Source: Takakia lepidozioides
Lineage: Eukaryota > Streptophyta > Takakiopsida > Takakiales > Takakiaceae
Assembly: GCA_030704615.1 (NCBI GenBank)
Contig: CM060733.1
Span: 59,210,001-59,274,000, forward strand
Reading direction: 5' to 3'
Length of the DNA stretch: 64,000 nucleotides
This document shows, in pieces, positions 9,479 through 18,707 of the stretch. Made by a program: the position numbers and the translations under genes. The first letter of the stretch is position 1; each line of letters starts with the position of its first letter. The notes under the pieces are model-generated. The model searched no databases, had not been told where the DNA came from, and saw nothing but the letters and a program-made list of their open reading frames with translations.

Positions 9479-11010
9479 CTAGTTGTCTAATATGACAACT
9501 CCAGGTGTCACCATGGCGCGCTCAATGGCTGGCCTAGCTGGCAGCTCCATCAACCTAGTAGCTGCAGCTTGCCATGGCGCCGCTGTGGCAGTCTTGACCC
9601 TCACATCCGAGGATCCCTCCGGCACTACACCTCCCACTATCTCCGCAGAAGATGAAGTAACCTCCCCACTCTCACAGAGTGTAGCTGCCAGCCTGAACAC
9701 CTCAGCTGGTCTTACCCCCGGCGTTGCAATCATGGTAGCCGAGAACAATGGAGCCTGGCACACAGCTGTGGCCGCCCCCAGCAGCATACTAGCTGCCGTA
9801 GCCTTGGCAACACTAGGTAGTGGTGCTGCCCGTGTAGCTCTCCCCAATGGCATAGTAACCTCCGCCTCGGTAACAGTCGGGCGAGAACTAGGTGCCATGG
9901 ACAGCGTCGACACTGTCTCCGCCAATGTGAATGACTGAGGAAGCCTGGCCTGACGGCTTACCTCCCCACGCTGTGGATCCAACTCCACCTTCGCACCCCG
10001 TGGCTCAGGAACTCGTGCTGCTCCTCGAGTCACTGCCGCAGCTGACTCCACTTGCACTAGTGGTAGTCCTGCCCCGCACATAGTGGTAGTGGTGCCCCAC
10101 CCACAGTGGTAGTGGTAGTGGCACCTCTCACTAGTGGTAGTGGTGCCCCACCCATAATGGTAGTGGTAGTGGCACCCCTCACTAGTGGTAGTGCTGCCCC
10201 GCACATGAATCCCATGCCTCTCATGTCTCCTCCCTCAGGAGCAGGAGGTGGACCATCCAGCCTTGGAGCCGATACCACCTGAGCTGTGGCCATGGCAGCG
10301 AGCCTCTGCTCTAGCTGCTGAAGCCGGTTGGCCATGCCTTGGTCACCACCCTGACCTCCGCGTCCTTGGCCATGTTGAGCTTGCCCTTGGCCTGCACCTC
10401 GTGCCTGGCCACCTCGTCCTCTCTAGGCTGCTCCACCTCGCCCCCGGCCACCATTGTTCCCTTGGAACTGGCCTGGGCGCAACTCAGGATGCAAACCATA
10501 GCACTGGGCCTCTCCATGCCCGTACTTGCCACAATGCCCACACTGCAACTGTGCAGGTTGTGCCTGTGCCAAACCATTGCCTCCCTTTGGGCAATCCTTC
10601 TTGACATGGGGTCCTCCACATGTCCAGCACACCACATCCGCCCGTTGTTGGCTTACAAATGAAGGGAGAGACCCCTGCATCTGAGGTCCTCTCTGTTCTT
10701 CCCTGGGCTTCACTTGAGCCCCCTTGTTGCCTTGAGTACATTGAGGAAACTACGAGGAAGGGAAACTAGAGCAATGTCTATCCCAAGCACGCTCTCATCC
10801 CAACACCCTTTTTTTTCCTCTCTTCTCTCACTTGTATGACCATGAGAGCATCTTGTAGACACTCCTCAAACCGCCCTCTCATGAAACTTGGCCTCCAAGG
10901 CCCCATGCAAGCCTCCACAGGGTCCGCCAGTGCCTCCTTACGTCCACCAGCCATTCCTCCGAATGGAACCACCTCAGGAAACCACACCATTCGCTGAAGG
11001 TTCAAAAATG
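9479..11010 (-). pseudogene. Retroelement Gag region with two CCHC zinc knuckles (frame broken)
   Basis: A Gag-core-like segment (about 10778-11005) leads into a stretch holding two CX2CX4HX4C knuckles at about 10500-10640: CWTCGGPHVKKDC and CGHCGKYGHGEAQC, which bind element RNA in the capsid. A Gly/Arg-rich tail (GRGRGG) follows, then a coiled-coil-like NRLQQLEQRLAAMATA, then a low-complexity Ala/Val/Pro-rich linker to the protease. The pieces sit in three frames, so the reading frame is broken. A GT-rich minisatellite expands the linker. Confidence 0.75.
10055..10210. repeat. Minisatellite in the Gag linker
   Basis: Repeats of tagtggtagtggtgccccacccat (complement on the coding strand) occur about four times with small changes. 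On the coding strand they give Thr- or Tyr/His-rich runs depending on frame, consistent with expansion after loss of coding constraint. Confidence 0.8.
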
Positions 11011-12520
11011 GAGCAAATAGAGGTATATATAGGCCCCAACAACATTCTGTCCAAAGGAATTATCTGCAGGCTGGTCTTCCCCATAGTTAAGAATTGGGCT
11101 GAAAACCCGAAAAGATTACCTGCAGGGAAGTAATCCCCTTTGTTAAAACGCAACAGGGAGGCAATTCCGACTTTTCTGCCGGATCAGCTAGCTCAAAACC
11201 GTTGTTCTTCAGAGCCCAGCCTCCCCATCAAGGTCCCACGAAACGAGTGAAAAAGATTTATTTATTTATTTATTTTTATTTTTTTTCACTCTAACTGTTC
11301 GCGGCCTTCCGTGGCTCCAACCGCCACGACTCCTCACGGCCCGCCCTAGGCACTCGTTGGCCACGGGCTGCCCAGTGATACCCCGTGGTACCACTCCCAC
11401 GAGCCTTCACGGCCCGCCATCCCCACGATCTGGTCACCGTACCCACCCGTTGTATCTGCACCACGACTTCCAACGGTCACGGTCAACCATCACGACCTGG
11501 GCTCGTGGTATCTTGTGATACCGCCCCAACGGTCCATCACGACCACTATTCCCTGTGATCCCTGGAACTCCCAACGAGTTCCCATGCGTTCCCGAGGCGT
11601 TCCCTGCGTTCCCACGCGTTCCCGAGCTGGGGTTTGATCCTGCACCTGCTGCCGACAAGCTATGGCTTCTGCGGAGCCATCAGCCCTGTTGCCCTGCACT
11701 CCTGAGCTCTCATGGCCCACTAGAAGTGCCTCCAACTCAACAAGCAAGCTATATGCTGCCCAACAAGCTCCATTTTCTTCATGAAGCTCACAAAAACAAA
11801 TCTGAAAATACACACCTTTACAAACTTGGTGCATCTGCACTTCTCATGCATCTCCCTTGGCTCTAGGGCACCTCGTTGCTGCCCTTCCAGCCCCGCTCTT
11901 GCTACTCCAAGAGCCCTTACACTGCTGAGTTTCAGATTGAAACTCCAACTCAACATATGTTTCACAAGTGCACTGATTTGCACACAAGAAAGACCAGCCC
12001 CCTCTCTTCACTCATACCTCTTCATGAGCTTGGAGCTGAAGCTCCCAACGGGCTGCGATGCATCTCCTCGCAGCTCCACCATTCGGCTACTCCTCATCTA
12101 CCCGCAACAACTGATTTCGAGCAGAAATACTTGGAGCTGATCATGTCATCTCCAACCTGCAACATGTTAGCTCCCATGCGCAGCCCACATTTCTGCAGCT
12201 CCTTAACTCGGCCTGCAGCTGAAGAAGACGACCACCAGTTCGCCCACTCGTGGCCAACATCTCCTCTGCTTCACACTAGAAGCCCAAACTTGGTTGCCAT
12301 AGCGTTGAGCTATGCAACGCCGCTCTTCAACATAGGCTACTCGCCTCTCTATCCATTGCAAACCTGCAACCTGTTCGTCTTTGTACTCTATCCACTTTGG
12401 ATAGGCTCATGCACGGATCCCTGCACTCTAGGCTGAACCGTTTTTCATGATCTGAAAACACAAGTGCTACACAACTAACTCGAACCTGGCACTCACAGAC
12501 TCGAGCTCATCTTTCTCGAG
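11011..12520 (-). other. 5' leader of the methyltransferase element, no gene found
   Basis: Lying between the 5' LTR and the first Gag-like residues, this 1.5-kb stretch has only broken ORFs. It includes an A/T run (11255-11288) and a C-rich part with repeated cacg...ccgt words (11290-11640). The + strand ORF at 11876-12436 shows no recognisable motif and I regard it as chance. Confidence 0.5.
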
Positions 12521-12837
12521 TGATAAGGAAAGAAATGATACAAGCATACAAGCTCTCTCAAACTCACACACTTGCACATGAAAACATCACTCATATATTA
12601 AGTCGAGCCAAGTGCACCCCACGCCATGGGAAATCCACACTACGATGCAATAGCTAGACGTGGTGAGGCTCAACTCGAGAAAGAAAGATGAGCCCACCGC
12701 GATCTGCCGTGAAGATAACAACGCCAGGTGCCCAAACATGTATTGGCCCCTGGATTGACACTTGGATCAATCCCAAATATCAATATATAAAAGCTAGCCA
12801 TTTCCTAGCTAACTTCACACCAGTGGTAAAATAACTT
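12521..12837 (-). repeat. 5' LTR of the methyltransferase element, truncated at its outer end
   Basis: This matches 4886-5202 almost base for base, including the GTGCACCCCACGCCATGGG and CAATATATAAAAGCTAG blocks. It lacks the first 120 bp (the TGTGATGG... part) of the complete LTR. No standard tRNA primer-binding site is recognisable just inside it (12480-12520), which reads CTCGAGAAAGATGAGC on the - strand. Confidence 0.8.
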
Positions 12838-13460
12838 AAGAGACTATCTAAGTAGTCGTCTGTATGACTACATGGCTCCGGAACGGGTGGAAGGCTAGTC
12901 AACGACAATTGACCAAATTTAGCTCACCACTCATAGTCATTTCCAAGACTACAGTGTACATGGATGAGGTTGCGTAGTCATGATGACTATTGGGGATTTT
13001 GTAATTTGGTGTCTATAATACAATTAAAACACCGTATGATCACATGAATGAGTAATGGGTGTATTGGTTCGCAGGTAGTGAACTATAAATTTTATAGCAA
13101 AGAGATAGGCTGCCACGTGGTTTTTTATTATTATAAAAATACATTATGCCACATGGCGCAATGCGGTGTGACACGACGTCTGAGTTTTTATTTATTTTTA
13201 AATAAATATTTTTGAATTTTTTGTTATTTTTTTAATCAATTGCGCCTCGTCACATTGCGCAGCAGTGGCGACTGCGGTATGGTATATTGACTGTAGTGAG
13301 AGATATCACTTAGTTCATCTGATTATAGTCATCCGGACCGTACCATCCCGTACTCATTGTATTTACTTGGTTTGCACGATTTACAATCATAGAAGTCATA
13401 TGTACCATTTATGACTGCAGAATAATCATATATACAGTAATAAATACTGCGGTCTGTTGT
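12838..13460. other. AT-rich stretch with scattered AGTC/GACT motifs
   Basis: There are no coding signals. Words such as tagtcgtctgtatgactac, gtagtcatgatgactatt and agtcatatg...atgactg recur in both orientations, and the right edge reads tctgttgtagtg, the complement of a CACTACAACA end typical of CACTA-type DNA transposons. The matching left end was not found, so transposon status is only a possibility. Confidence 0.35.
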
Positions 13461-13461
13461 A

Positions 13462-13815
13462 GTGTTGTTTCGAGAGGCCAAACCCATAGCCTATACAGTG
13501 CCAGAACTAACCTTCGTCCCTAGTGACAGTTTGTGGAAATATTACACTGATCCTCGCACGGCAGTATGTAAGGCCATTGATGATCATATTGAACGGTTCG
13601 CCATCCTAAAACATTGTTTCATCAAGGGCTTGCCACCAGCAGAAAGAGTCTTCCTACAAAAACAACATTATCATTATGAAGACGAGATGGTGGGACCCTT
13701 GGAAGAGAGGCTTAGATTAAAATCTGCAAAGATTGGAGTAACACACCCTTCTCCCACCAAGGCTATCCATTTCTTGGCCAGCTCTTGCGGTTGTCATGGT
13801 TTTAGTCATGGTTAA
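13462..13815 (+). CDS. Unknown ORF, 117 codons
   Basis: This open frame has coding-like composition (charged, with PELTFVPSDSLWKYY and VCKAIDDHIERFAILKHCF segments), no signal peptide and no membrane segment. I do not recognise the family. It starts right at the CACTA-like end of the preceding AT-rich stretch and lies upstream of the non-LTR element, so it may be a transposon-derived or gene-derived fragment rather than a full gene. The methionine at 13462 may not be a genuine start. Confidence 0.3.
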   Translation: MLFREAKPIAYTVPELTFVPSDSLWKYYTDPRTAVCKAIDDHIERFAILKHCFIKGLPPAERVFLQKQHYHYEDEMVGPLEERLRLKSAKIGVTHPSPTKAIHFLASSCGCHGFSHG

Positions 13816-14580
13816 CTAGAATTATCTACTTCTAATTAACTAGGACATTTGGATATTTATATTTGTATTTTGGGTTTTGGAACTGCATTTGGTCTCATAT
13901 GCCAAGTGAGGTGTCAAGGCTCATTTGGGACATAAGGATGGGTTTTCCCCTTATGAGTGTGGAGGAGGGCTCATCTTCTTGTAGTTGAGCCTCCACGAGC
14001 CTATCTCACCTCCATAGCTCTATGTATTGGAGGGAGTGTGTTGAGGGCTTTATAGGGTGGATTCCTTTAGCAAAGGTGCCTTTGGCTTGACTTAGTTTAT
14101 GTGATTGAGTGGATTCATGAGTGGAGTGTTTCCATTGTGTTCACTTTCATTACTCTACAAGAAGATGACCTTATGTTTGTGAGTGCGTAGTGTAAGGATT
14201 AGCTTAGCACTTGTATTGATGTACACCAAGGAGTGAGAGAGTTAGGAAAAGCTCAAGTATCTCACAAGGCTTGTAAGGTGTTGCAAGGGAGAGTGTTTTT
14301 GCATTGCATCAAGGAGGTAGAGCAAGGAGATAGCTCTTGTGCTTGCAAGGTGTTGCAAGAAAAACACATGTTTGGGTGTTGCTTGCACCAAGGAGTTGGA
14401 GAGCTAGGGAAGCTCTTGAGTCACAAGATTTCACAAGGATTGTAAGGAGGAAGTCTTGTGTGGAAGCATAGATTCTAGGGTTTGAGAATCCTCTCTATGA
14501 ATCATGGAGTTAATGTCATATGCCATGGCATGTGGAAAGCTCTTAAGAGCTTGTTAGAGCTCATTTTGCTCTTAAGCTAG
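13816..14580. other. No gene found; repetitive G/T-rich sequence
   Basis: The + strand has words such as aaggtgttgcaag and caaggag repeated at 14225-14440, giving a meaningless Cys/Lys-rich ORF. It resembles degenerate retroelement leader or LTR sequence, but no edges can be set. Confidence 0.4.
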
Positions 14581-15929
14581 GGTTGGGGGAGCTCAAATGG
14601 GTGCATGTTGTGGAAGAGAAGACAATGAGCTACAACTATGAGCTTAAAGAAATACAAGGCATAGTTAAAAAATACGAATGGACCAATATGGAGCCTCGTA
14701 TGCCGATACTATATACTTATGTAAATGGAAACATGACCTCCACAAGAAAGCCACCTCAGAACATAATGATACCTTCTTTGATTGCCCGACAACACAAAAA
14801 TTGCAACACAATATTCAAAAGATAACTGAGTGTTACCGCTAGACCAACATTAACTATTCAGCGCATATTCGTACTCAGTATATTACGGAACTACAAACCT
14901 CTGACAAACGCTTCATTAGCCTACCAAAAAATATTCCGAACTTACATATATCCCTATCCGAATGCAATCCAGACATAGATGTTCTATGTACCCACCCACA
15001 TATCCAGACCCATCTTGGCATTGCCTACATATATGGACCAGTGGGATGCTACATTGGAAGCATATTACTCGCTAAATTGAACTGGCTATAGAATATGTCC
15101 CATCGAAACCCCATCCCTAGCCTGCAACCCCAGATCCCACCAACATTTGCGATGAAAGTCTCCACACTCCTCCAGTGATATGCCCACGATTTGCCTTCCA
15201 AGTGTCCAACCACACCCAACAAACTCTCTCTTGCACACTACACTCCCCACACCCTCATAGACTTTCTTACAACACAACTTAAACTCACTCACTCATACAT
15301 CTCTAACCCTCTCACATGTCCCATGGCTACTCCAGCTTATATAACACTAATCAATGTTTTGGCTCTCTAGGCTTGGCTAGATCTCATCAATGGCAAGGAA
15401 GAGGAGTTGTACCCCCCCGGACTATACTATAGCTACCGAAGCAATACATTGGGCAAGAATAGCTGCCCATACATCCACAAAAGCCTTTACCGTCCTGTAC
15501 ATTCCTCACAATAACCATAACAACACTTATCACCCTATGCTGGCAAGCCCCCCCGGAATGTTCATATTTTGATATATTCGACCCACGTTCGATCACTTAC
15601 GAATCAACTCCGCTATTACCCAAACCTATATATGGCATATCAAGAGCCATCCTTAACTAAACTAATCTATGTACACCACTCGAGCAACCCACAAGTACCT
15701 TGTACTTTCTTTTCACAAAACAATTACGAATTAAGACATTTGTTTGGCCCCACATCCGCCATAGTTTATGAACCGCAACAAGTGCTCCATATTTACCTCC
15801 GCTTCAACTAAGACAAACCATGGAATATGCAGGCCATTCCACGATCATTTTGGACAACTCAGCAATTGCACCCAACACCTATACATTTTGTACACCGGAT
15901 TTATATCCAAACCTAGGCCCTCTAAATTT

Positions 15930-16455
15930 CCCTCCACACCAATGTGCGTATACAAATGGCTCCCTAAAAGATGTACATGCGGGGTATGACACATACTTTG
16001 CCAATGGAGAGAGAAGACTCCAGCCAAAGCCGACGTAACTAAGAGTCACCTTGTCTTGCGGCTACTCCCCTTTTCGGGGGGTGGGCCCTATTATACTCTG
16101 CCAATACCAACTCAAGAACATACAACCGTCTCCCAGGTCGCTAGAATATTTTACCTACAGAACTCATGTCTATACATGATGCCTTAAAATATCTCTCATG
16201 CCAACTCGGTTCGACCTATTACCTTTTCACAGATAGCTTAATAGTCTCTTTGTATCTTCTCTCTAACCAAAAGCTTAAACCCTCCTCCCAAATTCATCAC
16301 CTTGACCTTAATCTCATTAAAACCATCATAGATATTGCGCACTCATACCCATTACAATTCCATCTTCATAAAGTCCGGTCTCACAATATAGGCATCACGG
16401 GTAATGAGATAGCAGACCAACTTGCCCAACTTGGAACCATTCAACCTACTGTATA
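15930..16455 (+). pseudogene. RNase H domain of the non-LTR element (split by an insertion)
   Basis: The first acidic strand reads CAYTNGSLKDVHAGYDTYF (about 15944-16000), with Asn where the catalytic Asp is expected. After the insertion, ELMSIHDALKYL gives the conserved Glu, YLFTDSLIVSLYLL (about 16220-16260) the next Asp, and LHKVRSHNIGITGNEIADQLAQL (about 16364-16432) the final H...N-E-x-A-D motif. Removing the insert and one copy of its 10-bp flanking repeat joins the two halves in the same frame, apart from one TAG. RNase H of this type removes the RNA template during target-primed reverse transcription. Confidence 0.75.
16006..16095 (-). mobile_element. Structured mini-retroposon, copy E
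   Basis: Its - strand matches the core of the copies at 17.4, 18.2 and 28.9 kb: GGGCCCACCCC...GGGGAGTA, then a TTACGTCGGC-TTTG-GCTGGAGTC hairpin and a TCTTCTCTCTC tail. It is flanked by ctttgccaat (15996-16005) and ctctgccaat (16096-16105), a 10-bp repeat with one mismatch that I read as a target-site duplication. It splits the RNase H frame of the host element. Confidence 0.75.
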
Positions 16456-17447
16456 GCCCACAAATGACCTTATTCACTCAACACACACACATCCATTCTG
16501 GTTGACATCAACTAAAGCTAGAGTCCTAAAATAGGCCCCATTTGGGACTTACGTACACACATTGCGACTAAGGAGCAAATCCGTACGACGTTGCCCACCT
16601 ATCTGAACTCCTACATATCCAAATGGGTCGCATCGCCTCATCTGCTCCACAATATGTCTAATCACTTCTGGATATCACCGATAATCACTGATGCCCACAC
16701 TGATGCCCAAATTAGACAAATGCTCCGATTTCAACATGGACAATACATTGACAACGTCCAACGACGTAATCTATTCTGGCTTTTATTATATCCACATAGG
16801 CATTGTATGTTAGGTTATGCCATGCCCGACCCCCTCAGGTGGACACATTGACGCATCTTCTTCTCCACTGTAAACATCCCACTATCCCTGGACTTCACAT
16901 TTCTCGACATAATCGAGGAGTCTGGCAACGTCATAAACTTCTACTCACGCACCCTAAATCTAGAAGAGACAACCTCATTAATGCAAGCACGTTTGAAGGA
17001 AGACCACCGGACCGCACAATACCCTCATGGCTGCTACCATGTACATGCATTACCTATCCATGTCTCTGTCTGGCAAGACTATGTCATGAAATTCTTTTTG
17101 TCAAAGGACTCCCCATCTCGTTGGCAGTGCCAACAGCCCTCCCTTCTGTCACGACAGATATCCGGACCAGTCCATTATGTACAATGTGAAAACTATGAAT
17201 CCTTTTTGGCCCTCCATCAATATGGAGGAATACCGCCCTTTTTACGATCATCACTACTTGTGTATGAGGAGGAGCCCACTCTCAAAATAGTCTAGTCCTA
17301 AAAGAAAACCTCAAGCTACCTTCGAAATATACCACTCCCCTATTACACACATGCACTTCACAACCATCACTTCACTTTTATCCGAGTCAACAAAAGAAGT
17401 ATTGAAAATGGGCAGCTTACCGCTTAGTAATTGGTTCCAGCTCCCGT

Positions 17448-17535
17448 AGAGCCCACCCCCAAAAGGGGTAGTACCCATACTGGGAAGAGGGCTCTTATTT
17501 ATGCTAGTTTCGGCTGGCATCATATATATATATAC
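17448..17535 (+). mobile_element. Structured mini-retroposon, copy A, in the 3' flank of the non-LTR element
   Basis: GAGCCC (17449-17454) pairs with GGGCTC near 17490, enclosing ACCCC-caaaa-GGGGT and CCCA-tac-TGGG hairpins. Then ATGCTAGT (17501-17508), TTCG loop (17509-17512) and GCTGGCAT (17513-17520) form an 8-bp stem, followed by (TA)n. It sits 150 bp past the last coding trace of the non-LTR element, so it could be that element's own 3' end or a separate insertion. Confidence 0.75.
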
Positions 17536-17559
17536 ACACAAATGAATTAAGGGAGCAAA

Positions 17560-18240
17560 ATCAAAAGTTCGCTAGACAGTGCTAGTAGTGGAATTATCAG
17601 GAGCTTGACTTTGTCTACTTGGACCTATTAACACGTGCCACCTGTAATATGGCCACTTCGCTAACCATGCCACCTCGTTATTCTCACCACATGGGCGTTA
17701 TATAGAATTTACATGTGGCCATATGAATAAACGAAATCACCTTGATTTGGTCTGCATAAATTTGTTAACTCATCATATTAGTATTACTAGGGTAGCCTGT
17801 GTCGTTGGCCCAAGTGTCAAATGTCATCTAAGCCCAAGTGCAATCTCCTATGTATGTAAGTGCCTCTCCTATGTCAAGGCCCAAGTGCAACCTCTAGGGT
17901 AGCCTCTGCAGTTAGCCCAACGGTCCAATGTCATCTAAGTCCAAATGCATTTTTTTTCCACAGAGCCTACGACCAGATTTGACCCGGAGACCTTTCCCTT
18001 TATATCTATCCTCTGGAGGCTCCAACCATTGTCCCAGGAATTCCCACTCTGCAATTTTTTTGTGAATTTCCAGCAACCCAAAGTACTCGAAATTCCAAAT
18101 CTTCCACACTGCAGGTCTCTCTGTAAATTGACTGGACGTTAAAGTAATTTTATCTTTATCTCTCTACTAGACATGCAATAAAAATATAAAGTTTCATTCA
18201 AGAGACACGATGGCCCAATGATCATGTCCATGTTTCTTAA
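17560..18240. other. No gene found; about 115-bp imperfect tandem duplication
   Basis: A block beginning ctagggtagcctgtg (17789) is repeated from about 17895 (ctagggtagcctctgcag), each followed by cccaa...aatgtcatctaagNcc. No ORF of note is present. Confidence 0.5.
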
Positions 18241-18359
18241 GTGGCCAGCTAGCCACTTCCGGTTCGGATAGAGCCCACCCCTGAAAGGGAGCAGTACCCG
18301 CAAGGGGAAGAGGCTCTTATTTACGCTAGCTTCGGTTGCCGTCATATATATATATATAT
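18241..18359 (+). mobile_element. Structured mini-retroposon, copy B, complete with target-site duplication
   Basis: It is bounded by a 17-bp direct repeat with one mismatch (18224-18240 and 18360-18376, atgtccNtgtttcttaa). In order: GTGGC-GCCAC hairpin (18241-18256), TCCG-gtt-CGGA (18258-18268), a GAGCC/GGCTC stem (18271-18275 with 18312-18316) enclosing CCCtgaaaGGG and CCC-GCAA-GGG hairpins, then ACGCTAGC-TTCG-GTTGCCGT (18323-18342), then (AT)n. The length of 119 bp, the AT tail and the duplication fit target-primed retroposition of an RNA. Confidence 0.8.
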
Positions 18360-18707
18360 ATGTCCCTGTTTCTTAAAAAATAAAAAATAAAATGAAACAA
18401 AAAATTCATACCTATATCCCAATCCGCTCTTTATATCCAGGTATAGAAAATAGAATTCTCTATTAATTTAGCAAGTATTTGGTGACAAAAAGCTAAGAAC
18501 CGGGCAACACTGGTAAAATATACATGTGCAACAGTTTATGTACAAGCGTGGGATACACCCTGAGTGATGAGCCTAAGTGATCCAAGGAAGAGAACGGAAG
18601 AGCAGCACTTGCGACGAGTTTCGAAAGTGCGAGAGTGAGGGACATGTAAAGTAAGAACCTCAACTTGTAATGCTTTCCAGCCTGAAATGATTATGTAAAG
18701 CTAGAGC

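Larger units (their letters stand above)
4886..12837 (-). mobile_element. LTR retrotransposon carrying a cytosine methyltransferase and a PHD-finger integrase (decayed)
   Basis: Two direct repeats of about 315 bp (4886-5202 and 12521-12837, about 95% alike by eye) bound a - strand coding region. In transcription order it holds Gag with two zinc knuckles, an aspartic protease, a C5 cytosine methyltransferase, RT/RNase H scraps, an integrase and a PHD finger. A PPT-like tract precedes the 3' LTR. Gag, protease and integrase order and sequence fit the Ty3/gypsy class. There are in-frame TAG stops at 8555-8557 and 6733-6735, a frameshift near 8020 and another near 6100, and most of the RT is absent, so this copy is not autonomous. 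Methyltransferase-carrying retrotransposons have been reported in dinoflagellate and charophyte algae; this arrangement with a PHD finger is not one I can match. Confidence 0.85.
14583..17300 (+). mobile_element. Non-LTR retrotransposon (LINE-like) 3' half, decayed
   Basis: Scattered + strand coding pieces lead to an RNase H domain (about 15930-16450) and then to a C-terminal tract with spaced Cys/His (PDPLRWTH..LLLHCKHPTIPGLHISRHNRGVW, about 16830-16920). This resembles the H/C motif near the end of plant and algal non-LTR polyproteins, where the RHN word is characteristic. Stops and frame changes are frequent. No RT or endonuclease motif was found in the poorly readable part before 15900. 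The RNase H is interrupted at 16006-16095 by a small structured retroposon. Confidence 0.65.

Noticed and set aside
11876-12436. 186-codon + strand ORF
   Set aside because: It lies in the leader of the methyltransferase element on the opposite strand, with no motif.
16006-17535. Group II intron domain V, because of GAGCC...GAAA
   Set aside because: The fold has two inner hairpins (three-way junction), not the single bulged hairpin of domain V.
18241-18342. Hammerhead ribozyme (retrozyme) in the structured retroposon
   Set aside because: GUC and GAAA words are present but the essential CUGAUGA core is absent and the helices do not fit.
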